Counted from the stretch's first letter, positions 17,379-27,645 are shown. The stretch: 55,370 nucleotides of DNA from Acidobacteriota bacterium (GCA_009835985.1 VXWI01000008.1:1-55370); one strand, 5' to 3'. Notes: generated by a model from the letters alone, not told the origin. Translations and numbers: made by a program.

Positions 17379-17834
17379 TCAGCGCACCGAGACGGTGACC
17401 AGCAGGATGTACTCGGTTGACAGGATGCGGGTGGCGCGACCGGCAGGCGCCGCCCCCAGGATCCGGATCTCGAAGCCCTGGAACGTCGCGACGGCTTCGC
17501 CGCTCGGCGGAACCTGCAGCCGGACGGCTCCCTGGGACTCCGAGGTTTCGAGTTCGAGGAAGACCTCCAGGAACCCCGGTTCGTCGCAGGCGGACTCGGC
17601 GGGACAACGGTTGTCGGCGCCCAGCGACTGGACGCTGATGTACAGGTAGTCGCTCAGGCCTTGGACGTAGCCGAGATCGCCGGCCCGCAGCGGGAAGGCG
17701 GTACCGAGCGGCACCTGGAAATCGGGGGCGGGGAGGGCCCCGGGTGTGGCTCCCGTGTTGCATCCCAGGGTCACGAGCCCGGCCAGGAACAGCAGTCCGA
17801 GCGCGTTGGCGCGGCGGGCGCGGGGACGCGGCAT
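17379..17834 (-). CDS. Small lipoprotein of unknown function
   Basis: From the ATG at 17834 this is 151 residues: a basic MPRPRARR N-terminus, a hydrophobic stretch, lipobox TLGC (Cys25) and a beta-rich mature domain with two further cysteines in NRCPAESACDEPGF. I do not recognise the family. I chose 17834 over the ATG at 17843 because a TAGAAT box lies 7 nt upstream and overlaps the upstream ATG. Confidence 0.7.
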   Translation of the reverse strand: MPRPRARRANALGLLFLAGLVTLGCNTGATPGALPAPDFQVPLGTAFPLRAGDLGYVQGLSDYLYISVQSLGADNRCPAESACDEPGFLEVFLELETSESQGAVRLQVPPSGEAVATFQGFEIRILGAAPAGRATRILSTEYILLVTVSVR

Positions 17835-17841
17835 CGGGTGC

Positions 17842-17847
17842 ATTCTA
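17842..17847 (-). promoter_or_regulatory. -10-like box TAGAAT before the small lipoprotein
   Basis: On the minus strand TAGAAT precedes the ATG at 17834 by 7 nt, with no Shine-Dalgarno between them. Confidence 0.45.
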
Positions 17848-17879
17848 GGCGTGCCCGTGGTCTCGAACCCGATCTTCAT

Positions 17880-18890
17880 TCAGGCGAGCCGGGTGAGCTC
17901 ATCCGCGTCGAAGACCGGCAGATCCCGGCGCAGCGATCCTCGCGCAATCTGCATCCCGGAGGAGCGGCGGAGGAAGCGTCCGATGACGTAGCCGGGGGTT
18001 CCCGCCCGCTGGAGGCGATCCAGCAGTTCCCCGGTCACCGGCTCCGAGCAGGCGATGAGGAGTGCGCCTGAACCGATCGCCCCCAGGATGTCGAGGCCGA
18101 AGTGGGTCATCAGGCGCTTGGACTCGTAGAACCGGGGGATTTCAGCTTCCGCGAGAACGACGCCGAGTTCCGCGGCGTCGGCCATCTCGCGGACGGCGGT
18201 CGCCACGCCGCCCTCGGTGACGTCGTGCATGGCGCGCACTTCCAGCATGCCGGCGGCGATCCGCGCCTCCTCCACCACGCTGATCCCGGGATCCGTCACG
18301 AAGGCGGCGGCGCGGCGCTGGAATTCCTCCCCGAACACCCGGCGGACCTCGTCTTCCCGCTCGGCGGCCACGATGGCGGTGGCCTCGATCGCGACGCCCT
18401 TGGTGACGACCAGCATGTCGCCCTCCCGGGCGCCTCCCGTCGGTTTGATGCGCTCGGCGGTGGCGACGCCCACCATGGCGCCCGCGACCACCTCGCGCGC
18501 GACCGCCGACGTGATCTCCGTGTGTCCGCCGACGGGAACCGCCCCCATTTCCTCGCAGCCCCGTCGAATGCCGTCCGCGATCTCTGCAATCCGACCTTCG
18601 GTGGTCCCGGGCGGCACCAGCACCTGGGAAAGGAAGTAGCGGCACTCACCTCCGGTCGCGGCCACGTCGTTGGCGTTCACAACCACCGCGTGCCAGCCGG
18701 GGTCGGCGGTCGGGAAGGTGATCGGATCGGCCGCGAGCACCAGGCGCGGCTCGCTCCCCGCCGCGGCGACCGCGGCATCCTCCCCCGGCGCGGGCCCGAG
18801 TTCGAGTCCGGCTCCTGCGCCGAGCCGGTCCAGCAGTTCCCGGAGCACGTGGGGCGGGATCTTCCCCTCGGGCAGCCTTTCGTCGGACAT
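17880..18890 (-). CDS. AIR synthase-related (PurM/HypE-like) protein
   Basis: This 336-residue protein has the PurM-like two-domain layout: GPAPGEDAAVAAAG near residue 35, HAVVVNANDVAATGGECRYF near 70-90, a GGHTEI motif near 120 and, in the second domain, MHDVTEGGVATAVREMA near 220. Members use ATP to activate a carbonyl or similar oxygen (purine synthesis, selenophosphate, HypE in hydrogenase maturation). No hydrogenase, thiamine or selenium genes adjoin, so the substrate is open. Cytoplasmic. It is divergent from trkA. Confidence 0.85.
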   Translation of the reverse strand: MSDERLPEGKIPPHVLRELLDRLGAGAGLELGPAPGEDAAVAAAGSEPRLVLAADPITFPTADPGWHAVVVNANDVAATGGECRYFLSQVLVPPGTTEGRIAEIADGIRRGCEEMGAVPVGGHTEITSAVAREVVAGAMVGVATAERIKPTGGAREGDMLVVTKGVAIEATAIVAAEREDEVRRVFGEEFQRRAAAFVTDPGISVVEEARIAAGMLEVRAMHDVTEGGVATAVREMADAAELGVVLAEAEIPRFYESKRLMTHFGLDILGAIGSGALLIACSEPVTGELLDRLQRAGTPGYVIGRFLRRSSGMQIARGSLRRDLPVFDADELTRLA

Positions 18891-18896
18891 GCGCTT

Positions 18897-18902
18897 AGGG
18901 TA
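18897..18902 (-). promoter_or_regulatory. -10-like box TACCCT before the AIR-synthase-like gene
   Basis: Minus-strand TACCCT lies 6 nt before the ATG at 18890. It matches the -10 consensus less well than other boxes in the window, but its position is the same. Confidence 0.35.
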
Positions 18903-18952
18903 GTTTCCCCCGCGCCGGACAGGCTGTTGACTCCAGCAACGAGGTTCCCCCC

Positions 18953-20326
18953 ATGCGTCTTGTAGTTCTGGGTGCGGGCCGGATGGGGGAGCACCTCATC
19001 CGCCAGTTGAGCGGACTTCCCGAACACCACGACATCACCCTCGTGGAACGGGACTCCGAAACCCGGATCCACCTGCAGCGGAAGTACGACATCGGGATCG
19101 CGGAGGGCGACGCCCGCGTCCCGGCGATCCTGACCCAGCACTGCTCCGGCGCCGACGTGCTGTTCGCGCTGACCAACTACGACGCGACCAACATGCTCGC
19201 CGCCCTCACCGCGACCGACCCGGCGATCGGGGTGAAGCGGGCGGTGGTCCGCCTGAGCGACCAAAGGCACCGGGAGAACCCGCTTCTTGCCGAGGGAGGC
19301 CGCCAACAGACGATCGAGACGATCTTCCCGGAGGAACTGGTCGCCGAGGAGATCCTCGGCATCCTCCGCTACCCCGGGGCGCGTTCGGTCCGCTCGTTCG
19401 GAGAGGGGGTTCTGGTGCTGCTGCGTGCGACCCCGACGGACCCGACAGTTTTCGACCGGCCGCTGGAAGAGATCGATACCGCACCGCGCGGCTGGATGTT
19501 GACGGGAATCCTCCGCGGCCGGGACGGACAGCTCGAGATCCCCCGCGGGCGCACCCGGGTCCAGGAGGGCGACGAGATCTTCGCGGTCGGTCCCGCCGCC
19601 GAGGCACGGAACTATCTGAAGGCGATCGGCGTGGACCAGCGCCCGGCCCAGCGGGTGGTGATCGCCGGGCTGGGGCAGGTCGGCCACCGCCTCGGTGAGC
19701 TGCTGCTCGACGAGCAGGTGGACCTCACCGCCATCCGCCGGCATCCGACGTCCGGATTCCCGCTGGCGGCCCACACGATCGTCGGGGACGCGACGGACGA
19801 GGACATCCTGCAGGAGGCCGGCGTCGGTGGCGCGGACTTCTTCGTGGCCGCCACCGACGCCGACGAGGTGAACCTGATGGCCGCGCACCTCGCGAAGAAG
19901 CTTGGCGCGCAACGGACCGTGGCGCTCCACAACCGGGACGATCTCCACGAGGCCATGCAGGACCTCGGGGTGGACCACCCGATTTCTCCCGGAGAGGTCT
20001 CCGCGGGGGCCCTCATGAAGCTCCTGCACACCCGGGCGATGGTCCGTCTCGACTTCGTGGAGGGCGGCGGCGAACTCGTCGAGATCGAGGTCGCGCAGGG
20101 CAGCCCGGCCACCCGGGCGCCGCTCCGCAAGCTGGGGCTTCCCCACACCTGCATCATCGGCGAGGTGGTTCGGGCGCGCTCCGCGCCCTTCGTGCCGAAC
20201 GGCGACACCGAATTCGTCGCGGGCGACCGGGTCGCCCTCTTCATGAGCCAGCATGCGGAGGGCAGGTCCGGCGAGCCCGATTCGCTGCTCTCGGAACTCG
20301 AAGAGCTGTTCGGCCGCCGTACCTGA
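18953..20326 (+). CDS. trkA: Trk potassium uptake regulatory protein TrkA
   Basis: The 457-residue product has two tandem RCK halves. The first Rossmann motif is at residues 3-13 (LVVLGAGRMGE) with VERDSETRIHLQ, the second near 235 (VVIAGLGQVGHRLGELL). Each is followed by an RCK_C-like segment (FDRPLEEIDTAPRGWMLTGI; ATRAPLRKLGLPHTCIIGEV). TrkA binds NAD(H)/ATP and gates TrkH at the cytoplasmic face. The stop is 31 nt before trkH, so they are an operon. Confidence 0.94.
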   Translation: MRLVVLGAGRMGEHLIRQLSGLPEHHDITLVERDSETRIHLQRKYDIGIAEGDARVPAILTQHCSGADVLFALTNYDATNMLAALTATDPAIGVKRAVVRLSDQRHRENPLLAEGGRQQTIETIFPEELVAEEILGILRYPGARSVRSFGEGVLVLLRATPTDPTVFDRPLEEIDTAPRGWMLTGILRGRDGQLEIPRGRTRVQEGDEIFAVGPAAEARNYLKAIGVDQRPAQRVVIAGLGQVGHRLGELLLDEQVDLTAIRRHPTSGFPLAAHTIVGDATDEDILQEAGVGGADFFVAATDADEVNLMAAHLAKKLGAQRTVALHNRDDLHEAMQDLGVDHPISPGEVSAGALMKLLHTRAMVRLDFVEGGGELVEIEVAQGSPATRAPLRKLGLPHTCIIGEVVRARSAPFVPNGDTEFVAGDRVALFMSQHAEGRSGEPDSLLSELEELFGRRT

Positions 20327-20357
20327 GCCGCTGCGCCGCGACACCCCTCCGACAGAA

Positions 20358-21899
20358 ATGACCCGCGCCGAAACGATCGCGCTGCTCGGCCGGCTGGCGG
20401 AGGCGCTCGGACTGGCGCTCCTCATTCCCCTGGCGGTGGCGCTGGCCCACGGGGAGCCGGCGTGGCTGGCCTTCGCCGCGCCCGCGGTGCTGGGCCTCGG
20501 CGTCGGCGCCCTCGGCCGCCGTTTCGCGCCGTTGATCGGCAGATCCGGTTCCTCCACGGACGGCGGCCGCGCCTACCGCTTCGTGGTGCTGGCGTGGTGC
20601 CTGTGCACCCTGTTCGGGGCGCTGCCGTACGTTGCGGAATTCGGGTTCGGTTTCGTGGTGAACGGCCTCTTCGAGTCCGCCTCCGGGTTCTCGACCACGG
20701 GGGCCACCATCTTCCCGGAGGTGGAATGGCTCCCCCGTTCCCTGCTGCTCTGGCGCGCGATGACCCAGTGGCTCGGCGGACTCGGGATCATCATCATCTT
20801 CGTCTGGCTGCTCGGCCGCCGGCAGTGGGGGGTGGACGTGCTCTCCGCAGAGGCCCCCGGCCCCACTGCCGAAAAGACCGAACCCAAGATCACCGAGACG
20901 GCCCGGGACACCGTCATCGTCGGGTCGGTCCTCACCGCGATCCTCATCGGGATCCTCCTGTTTCTCGACGTTCCTGCGTTCGATGCGGTATGCCACGCGT
21001 TCACCACCCTGGCCACCGGCGGTTTCTCCACCCGGGACGCGAGCGTCGGGGCGTTCGATCCCGCCGTGCAGTGGGTGATCATCGCCTTCATGGTGATCGG
21101 CGGCATGCGCTTCGCCATCCACATCTATGAAGTGAAGCGCATCGTCGCCGGCGCCCGGCGGCTCTGGCGGCGCCTCCGGGGTGGCTCCTGGAAGCGGGTG
21201 GGCACGGCGCCGGCCGCCAGCTACTTCTCGGATCCGGAGCTGCGCCTCTACATCGGGGTGGTGGCGGTCAGCACCGGATTGCTGTTCCTCAGCCTCTACC
21301 TGATGGGCCAGGGATCCATGGACGGCCTGCGCGAGGCCGCGTTCACGGCAATCGCGGTGATCACCACGACCGGCTACTCCGTCGTGGACTACAACCAGTG
21401 GTCGGACTTCTCGAGGATGCTGGTGCTCGTCCTCATGTTCGCGGGCGGCTGCGCCGGCTCGACGGCGGGCTCGATCAAGATCCTGCGCTGGGTGATCCTG
21501 TTCCGGAAGGTGCCGCTCGCGCTCCGGGTCGCCACCCAGCCTCACACCGAACTGCGGGTCCACATCGGCCGCCGCCCGGTCTCGCTCTCGCTGAGTTCGA
21601 CCATCGGGGAGGTTGTGCTCCTGTTCGTGTTCTGCGCGGTCGCCGGCGCCCTCGCCATTGCGGCGATGGGCGTGGACCTGCTGACCGCCTTCAGCGCCGC
21701 CGCCGCCGCGGTGACGAACGTGGGTCCCGGGCTCGGGGCCGTGGGGCCGGCGGCCAGCTACGCACACCTCCCCGACGCGGCGAAGCTCATCCTCGCGGTG
21801 CTGATGATCGCCGGACGGCTCGAGATCGTCACCGTGGCGGTCCTCCTCCTCAGCCCGATCCGCACGGCGCGCCGCCGCGTGCGCCAGGCGCTTTTCTGA
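20358..21899 (+). CDS. trkH: Trk potassium transporter membrane subunit TrkH
   Basis: This 513-residue membrane protein has the fourfold M-P-M repeats of the Trk/Ktr family, with filter loops recognisable as FSTTGATIFPE, TTLATGGFSTRD, ITTTGYSVVDYNQW and VTNVGPGLGAVGP. I use the ATG at 20358; the frame is open further upstream, but that part overlaps trkA and is not membrane-like. It imports K+ together with TrkA. Confidence 0.94.
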   Translation: MTRAETIALLGRLAEALGLALLIPLAVALAHGEPAWLAFAAPAVLGLGVGALGRRFAPLIGRSGSSTDGGRAYRFVVLAWCLCTLFGALPYVAEFGFGFVVNGLFESASGFSTTGATIFPEVEWLPRSLLLWRAMTQWLGGLGIIIIFVWLLGRRQWGVDVLSAEAPGPTAEKTEPKITETARDTVIVGSVLTAILIGILLFLDVPAFDAVCHAFTTLATGGFSTRDASVGAFDPAVQWVIIAFMVIGGMRFAIHIYEVKRIVAGARRLWRRLRGGSWKRVGTAPAASYFSDPELRLYIGVVAVSTGLLFLSLYLMGQGSMDGLREAAFTAIAVITTTGYSVVDYNQWSDFSRMLVLVLMFAGGCAGSTAGSIKILRWVILFRKVPLALRVATQPHTELRVHIGRRPVSLSLSSTIGEVVLLFVFCAVAGALAIAAMGVDLLTAFSAAAAAVTNVGPGLGAVGPAASYAHLPDAAKLILAVLMIAGRLEIVTVAVLLLSPIRTARRRVRQALF

Positions 21900-22007
21900 G
21901 GGAGCGCCAGCCCGGCGGTGATGTGTGCGGCGAAATCCACCCCAGGGCCCGGGTGACCCATGACGGAATCACACGACCTTGGCCGTCCGCTCTGCCGGGA
22001 AGCCTCC

Positions 22008-22013
22008 TAAAAT
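22008..22013 (+). promoter_or_regulatory. -10-like box TAAAAT before acsA
   Basis: TAAAAT is 6 nt before the ATG at 22020, in a GC-rich surrounding and without a Shine-Dalgarno sequence. Confidence 0.5.
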
Positions 22014-22019
22014 CGCCCG

Positions 22020-23984
22020 ATGGCCGAAAAACCCCGAGAGGAAACCCCCGAGCAGGAGATCGAGGTACTGCTGGATGAGCAGCGGGCGTATCCGCCGCCG
22101 GAGGTTTTCCGCCGGCAGGCCTGGGTTCAGGACGCGTCGATCTACCGCGAGGCCGCCGCCGACCCGGAGGCTTTCTGGGCCGCTCAGGCCGAACGGCTCG
22201 AGTGGAGCCGCCGTTGGGACCGGGTCCTCGACTGGAAGCCGCCCTTCGCGCGCTGGTTCGTCGGCGGCAAGCTGAACGCGAGCGTCAACTGCCTCGACCG
22301 GCACCTCGCGAACGGCCGCGGCGATCGGCCGGCGATCCTCTGGGAGGGGGAGCCCGGTGACCGGAAGACCCTGACCTACGCCGACCTCCACCGCGAGGTC
22401 TGCCGTTTCACGAACGTCCTGCGCGGCCTCGGCGTCCGGAAGGGCGACCGGGTGGCGATCTACCTGCCCATGATTCCGGAACTCCCGGTCGCGATGCTCG
22501 CCTGCGCCCGGATCGGGGCGCCCCACAGTGTGGTCTTCGCCGGATTCTCGGCGCAGTCGCTCCGGGACCGGATCAACGACGCCGAGGCCAGGGTGCTGAT
22601 CACCGCCGACGGCGGCCACCGGCGCGGCGGGATCGTGCCGCTGAAGGCGATCTCCGACGAGGCGCTCGAGGACACCCCGTCGATCACCGGCGTGGTCATG
22701 GTGCGCCGCACCGGCGAAGACGTCCCCATGGTGGCCGGCCGGGATCACGACTGGGCGGAGCTCATGGGAGAAGCCGCCGACACGGCTGAGCCCGAGGAGA
22801 TGGACGCCGAGGACGTGCTCTACATCCTCTACACCTCGGGCACTACCGGGAAGCCCAAGGGGATCGTGCACAGCACCGGCGGCTACCTCACCCAGGTCAC
22901 CGCGACCGCGCGGGCCGTCTTCGACCTCAAGGACTCGGACATCTGGTGGGCGGCCGCCGACATCGGGTGGGTGACCGGCCACTCCTACATCGTCTATGGC
23001 CCGATGGCCCTCGGGGTCACCCAGGTCATGTACGAGGGGGCGCCCGACACCCCGACCCGCGCCCGGCTCTGGTCCATCGTGGAGCGCTACCGCGTGAGTT
23101 GCCTCTACACCGCGCCGACCGCCATCCGCGCCTTCATGAAGTGGGGAACCGAGCACCCGGCTGCTCACGACCTCGGCTCGCTCCGCCTCCTGGGAACGGT
23201 GGGGGAGCCGATCAACCCCGAGGCGTGGGTCTGGTACCACCGGGAGATCGGGGGCGGCCGCTGTCCCGTGGTGGACACCTGGTGGCAGACGGAAACGGGG
23301 TCCATCATGGCCAGCGCGCTCCCCGGCGTGACCACCCTGAAACCGGGTTCCGCGACCCACGCCTTCCCCGGAATCGAGCTCGAGATCCTCGACCGCCGGG
23401 GCGGGCGCGTCGAGGTTGGCGGCGGGCTGCTCGCCATCACGAAGCCCTGGCCTTCCATGCTGCGCGGCATCTGGGGCGACGAGGAGCGCTTCCGCCAGAC
23501 CTATTGGAGCCAGTGGAAGGACATCTACTTCCCCGCCGACGGCGCCCGCCGCGATGATGACGGCTACTTCTGGGTGATGGGCCGGGTGGACGATGTCCTG
23601 AACGTTTCCGGCCATCGCCTCGGGGCGGCCGAGGTGGAGAGCGCTCTCGTCGAGCACGAGGCGGTCGCGGAAGCCGCGGTCGTCGGCCGGCCGCACGAGA
23701 TCAAGGGCGAAGGGATCGCCGCGTTCGTCGTGCTCCGGGAGAGCGCTTCGACGCACGACGGTCTCGCCGCCGAACTGAAGGCGCACGTGGCCCGGGCGAT
23801 CGGGCCCATCGCGCGCCCCGACGACATCGTGTTCGCGGCGGACGTGCCCAAGACGCGATCCGGCAAGATCATGCGCCGGCTGCTCCGCGACATCGCGGCC
23901 GGCAAGGCGATCGGCGACACCACCACGCTGGCCGATCCGGCGGTGGTGCACCGGCTGAGAGAGGAGTACGACGATGAGGACTGA
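22020..23984 (+). CDS. acsA: Acetyl-CoA synthetase (AMP-forming)
   Basis: The 654-residue enzyme is full length for Acs. Signatures are [12 protein letters not shown] (P-loop-like, near residue 275), [10 protein letters not shown] near 395, [10 protein letters not shown] near 420 with the Trp that limits the acyl pocket to acetate, [23 protein letters not shown] near 520 and the acetylatable Lys in [11 protein letters not shown] near 618. It makes acetyl-CoA from acetate, CoA and ATP. One usually conserved spot differs: FPADGA replaces the common FTGDGA. Its end overlaps leucyl aminopeptidase by 11 nt. Confidence 0.94.
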   Translation: MAEKPREETPEQEIEVLLDEQRAYPPPEVFRRQAWVQDASIYREAAADPEAFWAAQAERLEWSRRWDRVLDWKPPFARWFVGGKLNASVNCLDRHLANGRGDRPAILWEGEPGDRKTLTYADLHREVCRFTNVLRGLGVRKGDRVAIYLPMIPELPVAMLACARIGAPHSVVFAGFSAQSLRDRINDAEARVLITADGGHRRGGIVPLKAISDEALEDTPSITGVVMVRRTGEDVPMVAGRDHDWAELMGEAADTAEPEEMDAEDVLYILYTSGTTGKPKGIVHSTGGYLTQVTATARAVFDLKDSDIWWAAADIGWVTGHSYIVYGPMALGVTQVMYEGAPDTPTRARLWSIVERYRVSCLYTAPTAIRAFMKWGTEHPAAHDLGSLRLLGTVGEPINPEAWVWYHREIGGGRCPVVDTWWQTETGSIMASALPGVTTLKPGSATHAFPGIELEILDRRGGRVEVGGGLLAITKPWPSMLRGIWGDEERFRQTYWSQWKDIYFPADGARRDDDGYFWVMGRVDDVLNVSGHRLGAAEVESALVEHEAVAEAAVVGRPHEIKGEGIAAFVVLRESASTHDGLAAELKAHVARAIGPIARPDDIVFAADVPKTRSGKIMRRLLRDIAAGKAIGDTTTLADPAVVHRLREEYDDED

Positions 23985-25458
23985 GACACCGAAAGTTCAG
24001 GTTTTGGCGGACGCCGCCGCCCGGGGCGGTTCGCTCGTCGCCTATCTCCTCGACGACGCCCTCGACCTCGCCGCCCCGGGGACGGCGTGGGAGAAGGAAG
24101 CGGTCGCGAACGCGCGGCGGATCTTCGGGGACCCGAAGGTCAAGCAGGCGGTGGCCGGCCACGGCGGACCGCGGAGCGCTTCCACGCTCGCGCTCCACAC
24201 GCGGGCCACCCGCAACTATGCGGGGCACGACGGCATCCGCATTCTGGCGGCGCGCGCGCTGAAGCACGCCCGCGACTTTCACCACCGCGAACTGGTGTTC
24301 TCGTTGCAGGGCGCCGACGGTCCCGGGTGCGCCGGTGCGGTCGCGGAAGGCGCCACCCTGGGGGCCTACCGGTTCGCGCGGTACTTCAAGGATCAGGATG
24401 ACCCGGCATCTCCCCCGGTGCGCATCGTGGTCGGCGAGGAAGCCGTCGACGAGGCCCGGGAGGCAGTCGCGCGCGCCGTGCGCCTCGCCTCCGAGGTGAA
24501 CCGCGCCCGGGACCTCATCAACGAGCCCGCGGAAGCGGTGACCCCGGAGATCCTGGCCCGCGAGGCCCACCGGATCGCGGCCGACACCGGGCTGGAAGTC
24601 CAGGTCTGGAACGAGAAGGCGCTCCGCGACCAGGGGTACCCCGGCCTGATCTCCGTGGGGCAGGGGAGCCATCGCCCCCCGCGCCTCATCGTCCTGCGGC
24701 ACCGGCCGCACAACGTCGCGGAGAACGGGCGGCACCTGGCGCTCGTCGGGAAGGGCATCACCTTCGATACCGGCGGCATCTCGCTCAAGCCCCCCTCGGG
24801 GATGTGGACCATGAAGGGCGACATGTCCGGCGCGGCGGCGGTGCTCGCGGCCATGTCGGCGGTGGCGCAAGAGGGCGTGCCGGCGACGGTCACGGGGATC
24901 GTGGCGACCGCCGAGAACTACCCCGGGCCGTCCGCTACCCGGCCGGGAGACATCTTCCGAGCCCGGAACGGCAAGTCCGTGATGGTGGACAACACCGACG
25001 CCGAGGGCCGGCTGGTGCTCACCGACGCCCTGGCGCGGGCCGGAGAAGAGGGCGCGACGCACATCGTGGACGTGGCGACCCTGACCGGGGCCGTGGTGCG
25101 GGCGCTCGGTATCGGGGTCGCCGGGGTCATGGGGAACGACCCGGACTGGGTGCGGGCCGTGATCGACGCCGGAGAGCCGCACGGCGAGGTCTTCTGGGAG
25201 CTTCCGCTCGTCAAGGAATACGCCGAGGAACTCCGCTGCGACTCCGCGGACCTGAAGAACATCGGCGGCATCAACGCCGGCACGATCACTGCCGGACTCT
25301 TCCTGCAGGAGTTCGTGCCCGACGGCGCGAAGTGGGCCCACCTCGACATCGCGGGACCCTTCATCGTGGAAAAGCCCTGGAAGTACTACCCGAAGGGGGC
25401 GACCGGCTTCAGCGTGCGGACGCTGTTCGAAACCGCGGCCCGGTTCGCGGCGCCGTAG
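23974..25458 (+). CDS. Leucyl aminopeptidase family protein (M17)
   Basis: The 494-residue product has an N-terminal macro-like domain and a C-terminal M17 catalytic domain. [16 protein letters not shown] near residue 255 holds the metal-binding Lys and Asp, [14 protein letters not shown] near 282 supplies another Asp, and the signature [14 protein letters not shown] near 340 the Asp, Glu and Arg. It releases N-terminal residues from peptides in the cytoplasm, usually as a hexamer. It is translationally linked to acsA by overlap. Confidence 0.93.
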   Translation: MRTETPKVQVLADAAARGGSLVAYLLDDALDLAAPGTAWEKEAVANARRIFGDPKVKQAVAGHGGPRSASTLALHTRATRNYAGHDGIRILAARALKHARDFHHRELVFSLQGADGPGCAGAVAEGATLGAYRFARYFKDQDDPASPPVRIVVGEEAVDEAREAVARAVRLASEVNRARDLINEPAEAVTPEILAREAHRIAADTGLEVQVWNEKALRDQGYPGLISVGQGSHRPPRLIVLRHRPHNVAENGRHLALVGKGITFDTGGISLKPPSGMWTMKGDMSGAAAVLAAMSAVAQEGVPATVTGIVATAENYPGPSATRPGDIFRARNGKSVMVDNTDAEGRLVLTDALARAGEEGATHIVDVATLTGAVVRALGIGVAGVMGNDPDWVRAVIDAGEPHGEVFWELPLVKEYAEELRCDSADLKNIGGINAGTITAGLFLQEFVPDGAKWAHLDIAGPFIVEKPWKYYPKGATGFSVRTLFETAARFAAP

Positions 25459-25504
25459 GAGGCGCACCGGCCTCCGCCCGGCATCGCGGCCACAGGCCGC
25501 GAAA
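25459..25504 (-). repeat. REP-like double-hairpin element, copy 3 (diverged)
   Basis: In minus orientation it reads TTTCGC, GCGGCCTGTGGCCGC hairpin, GATG, then an imperfect second stem (core 25466-25482). It occupies the convergent gap between the aminopeptidase and the DUF3810 gene. Confidence 0.65.
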
Positions 25505-25515
25505 CGTCGCCCCCC

Positions 25516-26727
25516 TCAGTCCTCGCCGCCGTCCGTGGCGATCGCGGCCGGGGGCGCCGACCGCTGCCGGAGGTCCGCGATCAGCAGTCGCACCACCGTT
25601 CCGTAACTGCGGGCGCCGTCCGGGATCCGCATGGTGCGCAGATAGGAGTCGTTCACCCGCCGGGCGGCGCCACGGACCATCCCGCGGTGCTGGGCCCAGA
25701 AGGCGTTGAGCGCATCCAGATCGCGGCGCGGCCCGGGTCCGAGGGCGGCCCAGGCGCGGTCCCGGTCCTCGGCGTCGGCGTTCCGCACGGCCGCCAGCAG
25801 ATGCCGGGCCGCGTAGAAGGACGCGGCATACGAAAGGTAGGGGTGGCGCCGCTGGCGGGAGAGCGCCAGATAGGCGACGAAGCTCGCTTCTCCCTCGTGG
25901 GTGACGGCCCGCTGGTGCGCCTTCTCGTGAGCGGCGGTGAACGCCACGGCGACGTCGGGCGGGCCGGTGTTCACTGTCGGTTCGCCCGTGAAGGGAACGA
26001 AGATGCCACTGATTCCGAGGCGGGACATGAGCCCCGAGAAGACGGCCGGCTTCACCGGGCTCATTCTCCCGGGGCCGGGGTCGCCGGGCAGCTCGATCGC
26101 GTCGTACGCCTCGTCGATGGCGGTACTGAGGTCGGCGAAGTCGAGGGGGTTCCTCGAGACCGCGGCGGTCGGCAGCCCGGCGAGCCGGTGGAAGCGGGTG
26201 GTGTCGGCGGCGACCCGGGTGGTCAGCCCGACAAGCTCGGCCTCCGAGATCTGGCCGACGGGCAGGCCCAGGCGGTGCTCGAGGCGGGGGCGGGCGTAGT
26301 TCAGGCCCCACACGACGACGAAGATCGCGTAGAGGGTGCCGGCTCCGGCGAGGGCGAACACCGCGGTGTAGGCGAGCCGGCGGAGCACCGCGCGAGGCGC
26401 GGAAGACCGCGCCGTCGTCGGTGTCTCTCCGGTTGGCGTCTCTCCGCTCGCGGCCGGGTGCCGGAAGCGGCCCGTGAAGCGCCAGGTGACCCGTCCGATC
26501 ACGAAGAGGGCGGCGGTTGCGGTAAAGAGTTCGGCCAGCGAGAACGGGACCAGGCCGCTCAGGAACGAGAAGACACGCACGACCAGCGGGTAGATCCCCG
26601 TGGTGTAGAGCGATTCCACCCGCTCCGGCATGGACAGGCCGCTCTGGAACAGGGCGATCCCGAGAGCGCCGGCCCCGAGGCCGGCGAGCACCAGGGTCCG
26701 CTGCCTCCGCGGACTCGACCGCCCCAT
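25516..26727 (-). CDS. DUF3810 family membrane protein with HEKAH motif
   Basis: The 403-residue product has three hydrophobic segments in the first 170 residues and a soluble C-terminal part with FTAAHEKAHQRAVTHEGEASFVAYL near residue 270. The HExxH-like HEKAH plus the downstream Glu is what a membrane-bound zinc peptidase would show, and DUF3810 members carry it. Activity is unproven. The next downstream gene on the same strand is another HExxH protein. Confidence 0.8.
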   Translation of the reverse strand: MGRSSPRRQRTLVLAGLGAGALGIALFQSGLSMPERVESLYTTGIYPLVVRVFSFLSGLVPFSLAELFTATAALFVIGRVTWRFTGRFRHPAASGETPTGETPTTARSSAPRAVLRRLAYTAVFALAGAGTLYAIFVVVWGLNYARPRLEHRLGLPVGQISEAELVGLTTRVAADTTRFHRLAGLPTAAVSRNPLDFADLSTAIDEAYDAIELPGDPGPGRMSPVKPAVFSGLMSRLGISGIFVPFTGEPTVNTGPPDVAVAFTAAHEKAHQRAVTHEGEASFVAYLALSRQRRHPYLSYAASFYAARHLLAAVRNADAEDRDRAWAALGPGPRRDLDALNAFWAQHRGMVRGAARRVNDSYLRTMRIPDGARSYGTVVRLLIADLRQRSAPPAAIATDGGED

Positions 26728-26733
26728 AGGCGA

Positions 26734-26739
26734 ACTCTA
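26734..26739 (-). promoter_or_regulatory. -10-like box TAGAGT before the DUF3810 gene
   Basis: Minus-strand TAGAGT is 6 nt before the ATG at 26727, with no Shine-Dalgarno. Confidence 0.4.
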
Positions 26740-26748
26740 ACCGGGTTG

Positions 26749-26794
26749 AGGGCCGGCCTCCGGCCGGCAGCGCCGACCGACCGGAGACGAAACC
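26749..26794 (-). repeat. REP-like double-hairpin element, copy 4
   Basis: It has the perfect stem GCCGGCC-GGA-GGCCGGC at 26752-26768 and a GTCGG-containing second hairpin, and begins TTTCG in the minus direction. It lies between the DUF3810 gene and the small metallopeptidase-like gene. Confidence 0.75.
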
Positions 26795-26814
26795 GCGCGT
26801 TGCCGGCTTCGTCG

Positions 26815-27501
26815 CTACGGCCCTCCGCCGGCTTCGCGAGCGGCCATCCCGGCCGCGGCGAGCCGCAAGTGGCGCGTGGCGAGGGCGTCGAAACCGATTC
26901 CGGGGGCTGTCAACATCCGGCGGCTCAGCCGCTCCGCCATCAGGCCGTGCGTCGTGTGGGGGCAATCGGGTGCGATGGTGTGCACCAGTTCGTGGGAGAG
27001 GACGCGGCCGAGCGCGACCCCGAGCCGCCGGGTCTGCGACCCGTGCAAACGGCGTCTCGGAGGCTTGGCCTTTGCCGGCGCGCCCCCACGCGGGGCGAGC
27101 GGCAGCCCGAGGGCCCGTTCGGCTGCCCCCAGCGACAAGAAGATGGACCGGGGCCCTCCGTGCACTCCGATCGCCACCCCGATGGCCTCGGGCGCCACGT
27201 CCCAACGGTCCGGCAGCTCGGGATAGAGCGTCGCCGGGATCACGCCGGGGCCTCCGCGGCTGACGAAACGAAGCCCGATCTCGCTTGCTCCGAAGGCGCG
27301 GACCACCTCTTTCTCGAGCCAGTGGTGGGTCTCCGGGGAGAGCAGGCGGTAAGGATCGTAGAACCGCACCCGGAGCGGTTCTGGTCGGGGGACTATCGGG
27401 AGCGCGGCTTCGGGAAGGAGGGGTCCCGGGGATGCGGCAGCGGAGTTCGGCGCGGCGAGAAGAACGCCGGAGAAGAGAAGGGATCGGAATCGGACGCGCA
27501 T
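26815..27501 (-). CDS. Exported zinc-metallopeptidase-like protein (HELVH)
   Basis: From the ATG at 27501 this is 228 residues: a signal peptide (LLFSGVLLAAPNSAAAS) and one domain with SHELVHTIAPDCPHTTHGLM near residue 175. HELVH followed by a His about ten residues on looks like an HExxH zinc site. The family is not one I can name. A much longer frame continues upstream on this strand, but only as antisense shadow of the L-2-hydroxyglutarate oxidase gene, so I reject that extension. Confidence 0.75.
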   Translation of the reverse strand: MRVRFRSLLFSGVLLAAPNSAAASPGPLLPEAALPIVPRPEPLRVRFYDPYRLLSPETHHWLEKEVVRAFGASEIGLRFVSRGGPGVIPATLYPELPDRWDVAPEAIGVAIGVHGGPRSIFLSLGAAERALGLPLAPRGGAPAKAKPPRRRLHGSQTRRLGVALGRVLSHELVHTIAPDCPHTTHGLMAERLSRRMLTAPGIGFDALATRHLRLAAAGMAAREAGGGP

Positions 27502-27645
27502 ATCCCCGCCAACGAGGCATCCGGCCGTCGGTTCGGAATCGGGGGTGAATTCAACGAAATGCGGGCAAGTTCTGGATTCCACGTTCAAGAGGTTGAGGCG
27601 CATCGAGAGCTCACCGCCTTCTGACAACATCACCGTGGCGGGCCG

